Below, in pieces: positions 45,452 through 53,404 of a DNA stretch of 64,000 nucleotides. The stretch is from Parvicella sp964387945. Its GTDB lineage: Bacteria > Bacteroidota > Bacteroidia > Flavobacteriales_D > Parvicellaceae. The notes under the pieces were generated by a model. It had not been told where the DNA came from and ran no database searches. It was given only the letters and a program-made list of their open reading frames with translations. Position 1 is the first letter of the stretch; every line of letters starts with the position of its first letter. Both the position numbers and the translations under genes were made by a program. The stretch covers positions 62,001 through 126,000 of the forward strand of contig CAYLYX010000004.1 of NCBI GenBank assembly GCA_964387945.1. Reading direction: 5' to 3'.

Positions 45452-46633
45452 ATGTGTCGTAGAATGCCCATACTGCTCTCTTTTCTTTTCCTTTTTGGAT
45501 TAAAATCCCTTGCGGGAGATGATCAAATGCTCGAGATAGGAATCTTTCGTAGTGTGAGTTTGTATTCCATCACGTTCAAACCTTCGGATAATTCCTACCG
45601 GATTTACAACGAGAATGACTCCATGATTTATCACTTGCAGGAGTTTGAAACCGTAACATTGAGCGTGAATACGGACAAAACAGTAAGTGTTAAAGTACCC
45701 GATGAATCCTTAGGGAAATTCAAGGAACTCTCCATTCAAAGCTTTAGCTCAGATAGTCATTATGCGATTCGAGGAAGTAATCCTTCTACGAAGGAGCGTC
45801 ATTATTTTGGAGGTATCAAGTGCTTTTCACGAGCTGGTAAATTAGACGTAGTCAGTCTGGTTACCATGCAGCACTACCTTGAAGGCGTTTTGGAGTCAGA
45901 AGCTGGAAACTACCAAAGTAAGGAGTATTACAAAGTACAGGCCATCATCAGCAGAACGTATGCGATGAAAAATCAAGGCAAATTTCTGCACGAAGGTTTT
46001 ATGATGACCGATTTAACGAACTGCCAGGTTTATTTGGGAAAGATGTATCGCAATCCGAAGATCGAGGAGGCGGTGAAAGAAACGGAAAGTTTGGTGTTGG
46101 TAGATAATCACATGCGGTTGATTTCTGCTGCATTTTATTCGAATAGTGGTGGACAAACTGCCAATTCTGAGCACGTGTGGAGTAAAAAAGTGGATTATTT
46201 AAGAAGTGTGAGTGATCCGTTTTCCAAGGGAAAGTACAACTACCATTGGTCAAAAACATTTTCTAAAAAAGAATTCTTGAAGGATCTTAAGAAATTATAT
46301 GATTTTCCGATTGAAGATAGCCTTGCCTTGACCGAATTATTCAATTGGGAACAAACCAACCGGGCGAAGTATTTTGTAGATTGGAGGTATCATATTCTCC
46401 TGACGGATGTAAGATCAGACTTCAAACTGAAGAGTACTTACTTCAGCGTAGTTGACGAAGGCGATAAAGTAACCTTAAAAGGTAGAGGCTTTGGTCATGG
46501 TGTGGGACTGTCACAAGAAGGTGCAATGAACATGTGTGATATGGGCTACAGCTTTAAAGATGTTCTCCATTTCTACTATACTGGAGTGCATTTAATCGAC
46601 CATCGAATGCTGAATTTCTACCTATCGGAATAA
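45452..46633 (+). CDS. SpoIID/LytB domain protein
   Basis: The 393-residue product has a signal peptide (about 5-26) and a SpoIID domain (about 135-390): GGIKCFSRAGKL, LEGVLESEAGNYQSKEYYKVQA, ISRTYAMKNQGK, YSNSGGQTANSEHVW and GRGFGHGVGLSQEGAMNM. In Bacillus SpoIID is a lytic transglycosylase acting on peptidoglycan stripped of stem peptides; here it probably modifies the wall. ATG 45452 is chosen because a TTTCTTTG box ends six bases upstream; ATG 45464 is the alternative. Its last 12 bases overlap the convergent T9SS cargo gene. Confidence 0.9.
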   Translation: MCRRMPILLSFLFLFGLKSLAGDDQMLEIGIFRSVSLYSITFKPSDNSYRIYNENDSMIYHLQEFETVTLSVNTDKTVSVKVPDESLGKFKELSIQSFSSDSHYAIRGSNPSTKERHYFGGIKCFSRAGKLDVVSLVTMQHYLEGVLESEAGNYQSKEYYKVQAIISRTYAMKNQGKFLHEGFMMTDLTNCQVYLGKMYRNPKIEEAVKETESLVLVDNHMRLISAAFYSNSGGQTANSEHVWSKKVDYLRSVSDPFSKGKYNYHWSKTFSKKEFLKDLKKLYDFPIEDSLALTELFNWEQTNRAKYFVDWRYHILLTDVRSDFKLKSTYFSVVDEGDKVTLKGRGFGHGVGLSQEGAMNMCDMGYSFKDVLHFYYTGVHLIDHRMLNFYLSE

Positions 46634-48352
46634 GGACAAAGACCCCGTGTATTCGTACGACTTTCCGTTATAATCTGTTGCGGTATAGATGAAATAATAG
46701 GTTCCTTCTGGAACCGGTTGATTGTTTTGCTGGTTAGTTCCATCCCATGCAGAATTAGTGCTTTCAAACATTTGTAATCCCCAGCGGTCAAAAATAAGTA
46801 AGCGATAAGCATTGACCCCTAGAGCATCGATAAAAAACAAATCGTTCTCACCATTCCCGTCAGGTGTAATAACGTTTGGCACCCAAAAAAGGGTAGGAAT
46901 CTCCAGAATTTCTGTAATCGTATCTGAACAACCCAGATCATTCGTGGCGATCAATTGAATATCATATGAACCTACTTCGGTAAACGTATAATCCTCATCT
47001 TCATTGGTGGAGGTATAATCGCCAATGTTCCATTCGAAATCATCGCCTCCTAGGCTGGTGTTCTCAAATAAGATGTTTCCAGCTCCAGCTCCGGGCAACG
47101 TATCAAAAGCTGCGAGAATGTGATTAACACCAACGTTGATTAAGGTAGCTGGTGAAATACAACCATAGCTATCCGTAGCGACTAAAGAAAGCTGATTGCC
47201 AGTGCCATTTAACCATTGAACATCCATTTGTTCTTGAGTGGATGAAGTAAACGCTGTGCCATTGTTTAAGGCTGTCCATGAATAGCTGTCGTAACTATCA
47301 GTTGAATATTGATAAATCAACGTGGTATCACAAATGACGGTATCGCCATAAATCATCGGAGAAAACTGGTTAAAATATCCTAGTGCATAGAAGTCATAGC
47401 TGAAATCCGAATGATTGTCTATTGTTCTCCCCGCATAACTATAAAGTGAAGATGCAGAGGAGTTCAATTCATTCCACTGGTTAGAAACAGGCGTGTTCCA
47501 TTGCGCAGCGATGTTCCAGTTGGTCTCGACCAATGGATCATAGTAAATACTGATGTGACTTTGGTCGAGGTTCTCAACAGAAGTGACTTCATGATAGTAG
47601 CTATCATTGATAAAGCAAATAACGCTGTCCTTTTCGTCACGATCCAAACCATTGTTGGTGGCATCTTCAGGAATCATTCGAACACCTGCTTTTTCAGAAC
47701 TCATAGCTAAGTTTTCTATGGTAACAGGTCTGAATAAATGGCCATTTTGACTTGACCCCACTGGAAAAAAGTAAGTGTGAACACTGTCTATTGCTCTAAC
47801 GAGTAAACCTCCCGCAACGCTACTCACAAAACCTTCATCCAAATAGTTGGCTTGATGAACGATGGCACTGTCCCAAGTATTGGAAACATACATGTGATAA
47901 TTCTGGGTAGCCAACTCTAAGTTGTTAAGGTTGAGTTGGTGCTTGACCTCTGCATCAATCAGTTGCGTTTTGATTCCAGACCCTTCTAACGTTAAGTTGA
48001 AATACCGAGAAACGCTATCACCTGTAATTAGCTCAAAATCACCATCCAAATATACATGACTGCTATCACTAATAAAGACACCCGAATTCGACCAGTCATT
48101 TTCTATGCGATAAATACCATTGCCTTGCACAGTAGCTGAGTCGTTGATGAAGAAATCACCTTCGTTGACATCTTCTCTAAGGCGGATTTCTCCTTTGTTC
48201 GTTAGCAGTGTCCCATTGTGAGTGTTTTCCCAATCACCATTTACATGAATCAATGCGTCATTATAGATCGAACCCTGATTGTAAACCAAAGGAGACTGCG
48301 CTAGGCTGTTCATCGCCAGCAAGATGAGTGGTATCGTTGAAAAGGTTTTCAA
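46622..48352 (-). CDS. T9SS type B sorted protein with gliding-motility-associated C-terminal domain
   Basis: The 576-residue product has a signal peptide, a repetitive beta-rich body, a PKD-like domain (about 415-485) and a C-terminal type B sorting domain (about 490-576) with NVITPDGNGENDLFFI, RLLIFDRWGLQMFES, WDGTNQQNNQPVPEGTYYF and the end YTGSLSLFR. It should be exported by the type IX secretion system and attached to the surface. A TTG at 48361 lies inside the TACTTTTG box, so the start is taken as TTG 48352 (MKTFSTIPLILLAMNSLAQ), giving a leaderless mRNA. Confidence 0.88.
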   Translation of the reverse strand: MKTFSTIPLILLAMNSLAQSPLVYNQGSIYNDALIHVNGDWENTHNGTLLTNKGEIRLREDVNEGDFFINDSATVQGNGIYRIENDWSNSGVFISDSSHVYLDGDFELITGDSVSRYFNLTLEGSGIKTQLIDAEVKHQLNLNNLELATQNYHMYVSNTWDSAIVHQANYLDEGFVSSVAGGLLVRAIDSVHTYFFPVGSSQNGHLFRPVTIENLAMSSEKAGVRMIPEDATNNGLDRDEKDSVICFINDSYYHEVTSVENLDQSHISIYYDPLVETNWNIAAQWNTPVSNQWNELNSSASSLYSYAGRTIDNHSDFSYDFYALGYFNQFSPMIYGDTVICDTTLIYQYSTDSYDSYSWTALNNGTAFTSSTQEQMDVQWLNGTGNQLSLVATDSYGCISPATLINVGVNHILAAFDTLPGAGAGNILFENTSLGGDDFEWNIGDYTSTNEDEDYTFTEVGSYDIQLIATNDLGCSDTITEILEIPTLFWVPNVITPDGNGENDLFFIDALGVNAYRLLIFDRWGLQMFESTNSAWDGTNQQNNQPVPEGTYYFIYTATDYNGKSYEYTGSLSLFR

Positions 48353-48358
48353 AACATT

Positions 48359-48366
48359 CAAAAGTA
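48359..48366 (-). promoter_or_regulatory. -7 box TACTTTTG of the T9SS cargo gene
   Basis: TACTTTTG on the minus strand matches TAnnTTTG and ends six bases before the chosen TTG start at 48352. It overlaps an alternative in-frame TTG, which is therefore rejected. Confidence 0.55.
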
Positions 48367-48392
48367 ATGAAAATATAAACCTTTCTGAATCC

Positions 48393-48400
48393 TATCTTTG
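48393..48400 (+). promoter_or_regulatory. -7 box TATCTTTG of dapD
   Basis: TATCTTTG matches TAnnTTTG, 21 bases before the dapD ATG. It makes an in-frame TTG at 48398 impossible as a start. Confidence 0.6.
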
Positions 48401-48421
48401 AGATTACAAAATGATAATGTA

Positions 48422-49237
48422 ATGAATGATTTAAGGTCAATTATTGAAGATGCCTGGGAAAACAGAGAACTTTTGAAAGAAACATCAACCGTTGAAGCGA
48501 TAGAACAAGTGATAGAAGAGGTGGATAAAGGGAGACTGAGAACTGCCGAACCGATAGATGGTGATTGGAAAGTAAATGAATGGGTAAAGAAAGCAGTGGT
48601 AATGTATTTTCCGATTCGAAAAATGGAAACGATAGAAGTTGGCCCCTTTGAGTTTCACGATAAGATGGCATTAAAAAGTAACTACAAAGAACTGGGAGTT
48701 AGGGTAGTGCCACATGCCGTAGCCAGATATGGGGCTTATATTAGCAAGGGAGTTATTATGATGCCTTCTTATGTAAATATTGGAGCGTATGTAGACGAAG
48801 GAACCATGGTGGATACATGGGCTACTGTGGGTTCTTGTGCTCAAATCGGAAAGAACGTTCATTTGAGTGGAGGAGTTGGTATTGGTGGTGTCTTGGAACC
48901 GTTGCAGGCGAGTCCCGTGATTATTGAAGACGGAGCTTTTATTGGTAGTCGGTGCATCGTTGTGGAAGGAGTAAGAGTCGGGAAAGAAGCAGTTTTAGGA
49001 GCAAATGTGGTTCTGACCAAGTCGACAAAAATAATTGATGTTACCGGAGATGAGGCTGTAGAACACAGAGGCGTTGTTCCTCCTCGAAAGGTGGTTATTC
49101 CAGGAAGTTATACCAAAAAATTTAAGAGTGGAAAGTATCAGGTGCCATGTGCTTTAATCATAGGTGAGCGCAAGGCTAGTACCGATTTGAAGACATCGCT
49201 AAACGATGCGCTTCGGGAACACGATGTTGCTGTTTAG
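48422..49237 (+). CDS. dapD: Tetrahydrodipicolinate N-succinyltransferase
   Basis: The 271-residue product has the usual DapD length. It has an N-terminal helical domain and a left-handed beta helix of hexapeptide repeats (about 100-240), with VPHAVARYGAYISKGVIMM, GTMVDTWATVGSCAQIG and IGGVLEPLQASPVIIEDGAFIGSR. It uses succinyl-CoA in the succinylase branch of lysine and diaminopimelate synthesis, matching dapA at 20.6 kb. ATG 48422 is fixed by the -7 box at 48393-48400. Confidence 0.95.
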   Translation: MNDLRSIIEDAWENRELLKETSTVEAIEQVIEEVDKGRLRTAEPIDGDWKVNEWVKKAVVMYFPIRKMETIEVGPFEFHDKMALKSNYKELGVRVVPHAVARYGAYISKGVIMMPSYVNIGAYVDEGTMVDTWATVGSCAQIGKNVHLSGGVGIGGVLEPLQASPVIIEDGAFIGSRCIVVEGVRVGKEAVLGANVVLTKSTKIIDVTGDEAVEHRGVVPPRKVVIPGSYTKKFKSGKYQVPCALIIGERKASTDLKTSLNDALREHDVAV

Positions 49238-49270
49238 GCTAAAATCAAGTAACTTGAGCCGTTAATTCAA

Positions 49271-49888
49271 ATGAAAACAAACGGCATGCTGTATTTTTTT
49301 AGGTTGATGTTAACATGGAGTCTGATTTGCGTTTCGATGGTGACTTTTTCGCAAAGAGACTGGACTTCTCGTAAGAACAAAAATGGGGTAGAGGTATTTA
49401 CCAAACACCAAAGTGATTCAAAACTCAAAACCTACAAAGCGGTAGCAACTACTTCTGCATCAGTTAAAAACTGTGTTGCTTTTTTGTTGGATTTAGAAAA
49501 TCATGTCAACTGGAGTTATACCGTTGCAAAGGCAGAGTTACTATCAGAGGATGAGAATAAACAGTTGTGCTACATGGTAATGGATGCTCCATGGCCTGTA
49601 GATGACCGAGATATTGTGATTGAAGTGACTACCAAAGAATTATCTGATGGCGCCATGCAAGTAAGTCTTATTGCGGTAGATGGTACCAAAGGTGAAGTGG
49701 AGGACTTAGTTCGGATTATCAATTCAACTACCACATGGGTTTTTAGAAAAGAAGGAGATCACACAAAGATTACTTATGAAGGCGTCACCGATCCAGCTGG
49801 AAAAGTTCCGGACTGGGTGATTAATGCAGGTTTAGTTGACGGACCTTACGAAACTTTAAAGAACTTTATTGAATTGGTTTCTAAGTGA
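49271..49888 (+). CDS. START/SRPBCC domain protein, secreted
   Basis: The 205-residue product has a signal peptide (about 1-27, MVTFSQ) and one START-type lipid-binding domain (about 30-205), with NCVAFLLDLENHVNW, PWPVDDRDIVIEV and a C-terminal helix. It probably binds a lipid or other hydrophobic ligand in the periplasm. It follows dapD by 33 bases and may be co-transcribed. Confidence 0.82.
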   Translation: MKTNGMLYFFRLMLTWSLICVSMVTFSQRDWTSRKNKNGVEVFTKHQSDSKLKTYKAVATTSASVKNCVAFLLDLENHVNWSYTVAKAELLSEDENKQLCYMVMDAPWPVDDRDIVIEVTTKELSDGAMQVSLIAVDGTKGEVEDLVRIINSTTTWVFRKEGDHTKITYEGVTDPAGKVPDWVINAGLVDGPYETLKNFIELVSK

Positions 49889-49929
49889 TTCGGAGACAGT
49901 TGAGTAACTTGGTTTTACCTCAGGAAATT

Positions 49930-49989
49930 ATGTTTAAAGAAACAATTATCGGAATTTTTGGTATTTGTTTTGCAATTTTTGTATTATAA
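49930..49989 (+). CDS. Candidate hydrophobic micropeptide, 19 aa
   Basis: The ORF encodes MFKETIIGIFGICFAIFVL, a single membrane-spanning helix with a charged N-terminus, and ends TAA 33 bases before the TPR gene. AGGA lies four bases upstream of the ATG. There is no homology evidence, and short ORFs arise by chance in AT-rich DNA, so this is a candidate only. Confidence 0.3.
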   Translation: MFKETIIGIFGICFAIFVL

Positions 49990-50022
49990 CCCATTAAGAA
50001 TAATTTAAAAGAACAGAAAATT

Positions 50023-50814
50023 ATGAAGTTTTTGACCACATCTATTTTAGTCATTTTTGCCCTTTTCACAGCTTTGCCGATGCACAGCCAGTCTGGCACA
50101 GATTATATGGAACTGCTGGTACTGTACGTAGATGGCGATTATGAGAAATGTATTAAAAAGTCAGAGAAGTACATGGACGATGACGATACGAAGTACGATC
50201 CTTTACCATATTTGTACACTTCAATGTGCTTCTATGAGATGAGTAGAGACCACAAATATGTGGAAGATTATCCACGCGCTTACAAAGAGTGCCTGAAGTA
50301 CCTTTCGAAGTATCGAAGAAAAGATGAAGAGTTTCTTTACAAAAAAGACGCCTTAGACTTTATCGAAAAAATCAAGTTTGAGGTGGCCGAGCAGATTGAG
50401 AATTACGAGCTTGGTGGTACAGAAAAAGATTACCGTAAGTCTAAATCGCTCTTGAAAAAGCTAGTGAGAATTGACCCAGATGATGTTGGGGTTCAATTAT
50501 TACTCGGTATTCATTACATCAAAGCGAAAGATAAGTCTTCGGGTAAAGCAGAGATCAAGGAAGCGTTGGCGAAATTGGATGAGGAAGACGATGAGTTCGA
50601 TTATGAACTGGATTTTTCGGAAATGACGCCTTCTCAGCAGTATTACTTCAAAGAAGCTTTGATTGCCTATTACAATTATCGAGAGCAGAATTATCCTGAG
50701 GAAGCAAAAGAAATCTTGATGCTTGGAAAGCCTTTTTACAAAGCTGACAACGAGCACCTTGAAATCGATAACTATCAGGATTATACCAAACTCATTCAGG
50801 AAATAGCAGGGTAA
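50023..50814 (+). CDS. TPR-like secreted protein of unknown function
   Basis: The 263-residue product has a signal peptide (about 1-23, MHSQ) and a helical body with TPR-like pairs, including YVDGDYEKCIKKSEKYMDDD and KKLVRIDPDDVGVQLLLGIHY. It is strongly charged and acidic. Partner and role are unknown. Its stop abuts the end of the convergent aspartoacylase-like gene. Confidence 0.75.
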   Translation: MKFLTTSILVIFALFTALPMHSQSGTDYMELLVLYVDGDYEKCIKKSEKYMDDDDTKYDPLPYLYTSMCFYEMSRDHKYVEDYPRAYKECLKYLSKYRRKDEEFLYKKDALDFIEKIKFEVAEQIENYELGGTEKDYRKSKSLLKKLVRIDPDDVGVQLLLGIHYIKAKDKSSGKAEIKEALAKLDEEDDEFDYELDFSEMTPSQQYYFKEALIAYYNYREQNYPEEAKEILMLGKPFYKADNEHLEIDNYQDYTKLIQEIAG

Positions 50815-51783
50815 TTATTCTACCCCTAGGTGAATGATCCTGCTTCCGGTTTGACTGATTGGATTGACGCTTTTTCCGATAACTATTCCGTCTTCGGGAG
50901 CGAGGTACTCTTTTAGAATCTGACCAAAAACGTTTCGAAGTGTGGCAACTTTTTGATCTTTGGTAACTTGCTCCATGAGACTCACGTGTACTTGCAGCAC
51001 ACCTCCTAGGTCTGTGTAAATCCAGTACGATTTGCTACAAACCACCGGTTCTTCGTTGTCATGTTCGATCACATCGTCATACATTTCTAGGAAGACAAGC
51101 GTGTTATAAACTCCCGTAAGACTTGATCGAATCATACCCTTTTGAAAACGATTCGGATCACCTACTTCAACTGTTATGGCGTCAATTCCAAGGCTAGAGG
51201 CCGCTCCTCTTAACGTTCCATCAGTAGGTGGAGCATTAAGGATGATCGAAGGGTTTTGCATATAGGCTAAATCGTACGCCATTTTAGAGGATAAGTCGGC
51301 TCTAATGTAGTAGGAGTTTACCCGTCCAAAACTAGCCGTATGAAGATCAAGCAGGTAGTCGAAGTGTTTAACGATGCGATCCAAAACACGATTCGCATAG
51401 ATTTCACTTCTGTTTCCGTCCTTTTTGCCGGGCATAATTCGGTTGAGATCTTGTCCATCTATAAAGTGACGTTCGTTATTGATTAGAGAAGGAACGTTCA
51501 CTACAGGAATTCCAACTACTGTACCGGATAGTTTGTCGAGTTCCATTCCGTTGAAAAAACGCTGGATCACAGACATTCCATTAAGTTCGTTTCCGTGAAC
51601 TACGGCTGTAATTCCTAGCGTAGGTCCATCTTTTTTTCCTCTAGCCACAATCACAGGTACGTAAATCGGCTGCCCGATACCATTGGATACGATATGTAAC
51701 CAGCGGTAAGTGATAGCATTCTTTGGATAGGCTTCCAGATCAAGACGTTTGATCACGGGTATTTTTTCGAATAATTTCTCCAT
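50815..51783 (-). CDS. Succinylglutamate desuccinylase/aspartoacylase-family zinc hydrolase
   Basis: The 322-residue product belongs to the M14-like AstE/AspA family. The zinc site is VVHGNELNG (His, Glu) plus the His of LLDLHTASFGR, and the catalytic Glu is in AITVEVGDPNRF. The C-terminus (about 245-322) is a lipoyl-like beta domain. It hydrolyses an N-acyl amino acid or peptide amide; the substrate is unknown. Its ATG shares a base with the stop of the ATP-grasp gene, so the two are translationally coupled, which suggests they make and break, or make and process, the same amide bond. Confidence 0.87.
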   Translation of the reverse strand: MEKLFEKIPVIKRLDLEAYPKNAITYRWLHIVSNGIGQPIYVPVIVARGKKDGPTLGITAVVHGNELNGMSVIQRFFNGMELDKLSGTVVGIPVVNVPSLINNERHFIDGQDLNRIMPGKKDGNRSEIYANRVLDRIVKHFDYLLDLHTASFGRVNSYYIRADLSSKMAYDLAYMQNPSIILNAPPTDGTLRGAASSLGIDAITVEVGDPNRFQKGMIRSSLTGVYNTLVFLEMYDDVIEHDNEEPVVCSKSYWIYTDLGGVLQVHVSLMEQVTKDQKVATLRNVFGQILKEYLAPEDGIVIGKSVNPISQTGSRIIHLGVE

Positions 51784-53207
51784 TATTTTAAGATCTCATT
51801 GATTAGGGCATCGTCTGTATTTAACGATCGGAATAGTTTTCGTTTTAGGTTTCCTTTTGTACCGATCAATTGTTTCGCCATTTGATCGATGGCAATGGTT
51901 GAAAGTACGGTTTGGATATAAGCTTCGATGAGGTCATCCAGCCCAATTCCCAATTGATTGAACTCTTTTCGTTCCATCAACAAAAGTCGGCTGGTGTCTG
52001 ATCCCCATTCATTTTCTCCTTTTTTTACAGACAGGTTAGTTCCCAAAACATCCCAAGAGGCCTTACCGTCTTCTAGTGTGTCTTTGAGTGGAGAAAGTGC
52101 CCTTCTGGAGTAGATGCTGAGCGGTCGGTATCCGCTTGGTGTAGCATGAATCATCATTCTGAAGTCGAGTACGTAAGAGTTGCCTTTTCGGTTGGGTACG
52201 GTTCCTACGTGATAGAATTTACCACTAGAAGTAGTTGAACTCCAGTTGTAGTTTCCTACTAAACTTTGCACAATGAATTTATCATAATCGAATTCTTGCG
52301 CCATGAATTCATCCAACTCGTTGTCATTTACAATGGTGTAAACTCCTTGTCCTGCATTGCTGTAAGGGTTTTTTACTACCGCTTTGCCTCCCATTGATTT
52401 TACCAGCCCGGGAATCTCTCTTTTTTCTACATCCCAAATGGTTTTGGGTGTTCTAATTTCAAGGTGATTCTCTCTAAGGTCTTCGTTAAATTGCGCGTAG
52501 GCTTTGGATGCCATTAGTTTATTTCTTCCACCCGCCAGACAAACAATTGTTGGGTTGACGATAGTAGTTTTACATTTTATGGGGAGTCTGTTCCAAGGTT
52601 TTTGCGTGAGGTATCTAAAAACCAAACTCAAGCGTTTCCATTCTCCATCAACGTTTACTTCTAGATATTCTTCGTTAATTCTTACGTGCTCGTTATCTTG
52701 GTTGTTGAAATAGGGAACAAGTAAAACTTCTTTATTTACGATGTCAGATAAGGCGTGTGCATAGCCAGATGCTTCCATGTAGTTCTTATCGTAAATGACC
52801 GCAACCGAATGTTTCATGTTCTTTTTGATCAACGGATGAATCGTTTTTTCCATAAAGGTTTTATAACCTCCCTGCTCATTAAACTCATCGAGAAGCGGCA
52901 TGGATTTTTGCCCAGACGGACAAGAGTTGTTTTCAATAATCACCATTTGTCTTACGCCTTTTTCTGTAGTGACATGCAGTAAATCCGCACCAGAGAGTAA
53001 GTAGTACTTCGGCTGATAGTCCAGAACTTCTTTCAGGTAGTCTCTAGACACAGCTGGATTGAGGTGACAGTAACGGTTAATGATTCGTTCTTTTCCTAGG
53101 TTCAGAAAATAGCTTACCATCGGGTGGATGGTGGCATTTAAGGATTTTTCGTACCAGTGATTTTGGGCGTCAAATGTCTCAGGGACAATTCGCTCGATTT
53201 TTTTCAA
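51783..53207 (-). CDS. ATP-grasp ligase-like protein
   Basis: The 474-residue product has ATP-grasp features: QMVIIENNSCPSGQKSMP in an N-terminal lid-like part, GKAVVKNPYSNAGQGVYTI as the nucleotide-binding segment near residue 265, and downstream acidic residues before DFRMMIHATPSG. It should ligate a carboxylate to an amine with ATP. Substrates are unknown. No ATG is found near the conserved N-terminus; the start is taken as TTG 53207. Only 197 bases, with two small hairpins, separate it from the upstream SpoIIE gene. Confidence 0.75.
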   Translation of the reverse strand: MKKIERIVPETFDAQNHWYEKSLNATIHPMVSYFLNLGKERIINRYCHLNPAVSRDYLKEVLDYQPKYYLLSGADLLHVTTEKGVRQMVIIENNSCPSGQKSMPLLDEFNEQGGYKTFMEKTIHPLIKKNMKHSVAVIYDKNYMEASGYAHALSDIVNKEVLLVPYFNNQDNEHVRINEEYLEVNVDGEWKRLSLVFRYLTQKPWNRLPIKCKTTIVNPTIVCLAGGRNKLMASKAYAQFNEDLRENHLEIRTPKTIWDVEKREIPGLVKSMGGKAVVKNPYSNAGQGVYTIVNDNELDEFMAQEFDYDKFIVQSLVGNYNWSSTTSSGKFYHVGTVPNRKGNSYVLDFRMMIHATPSGYRPLSIYSRRALSPLKDTLEDGKASWDVLGTNLSVKKGENEWGSDTSRLLLMERKEFNQLGIGLDDLIEAYIQTVLSTIAIDQMAKQLIGTKGNLKRKLFRSLNTDDALINEILK

Positions 53208-53240
53208 TGCTAATAAAATTAATATGATTATTTAAAAAAA

Positions 53241-53289
53241 GTGAAAAACCTTCAGAAAGGAGGTTGTTCGTAAACAGAGCCGAGGCTCT
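53241..53289 (-). promoter_or_regulatory. Two small hairpins upstream of the ATP-grasp gene
   Basis: On the minus strand AGAGC-CTCG-GCTCT (53289-53276) and then a weak AACCT/AGGTT stem (53265-53247) followed by TTTC and a later run of seven Ts lie between the SpoIIE stop and the TTG start. The pair may be the SpoIIE terminator or an attenuator of the ATP-grasp gene; the second stem is short and has a C-A mismatch. Confidence 0.4.
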
Positions 53290-53404
53290 CATCTTTTAGT
53301 TTAAAATTTACGGAGCAAATAAAAGTCAAAAAACAATAGCGTGATCAACTTTTACGAAAAAAAATAAAAAAAATAAGTAAAGTAAAGCTGAAGTGCTGTG
53401 GAGA

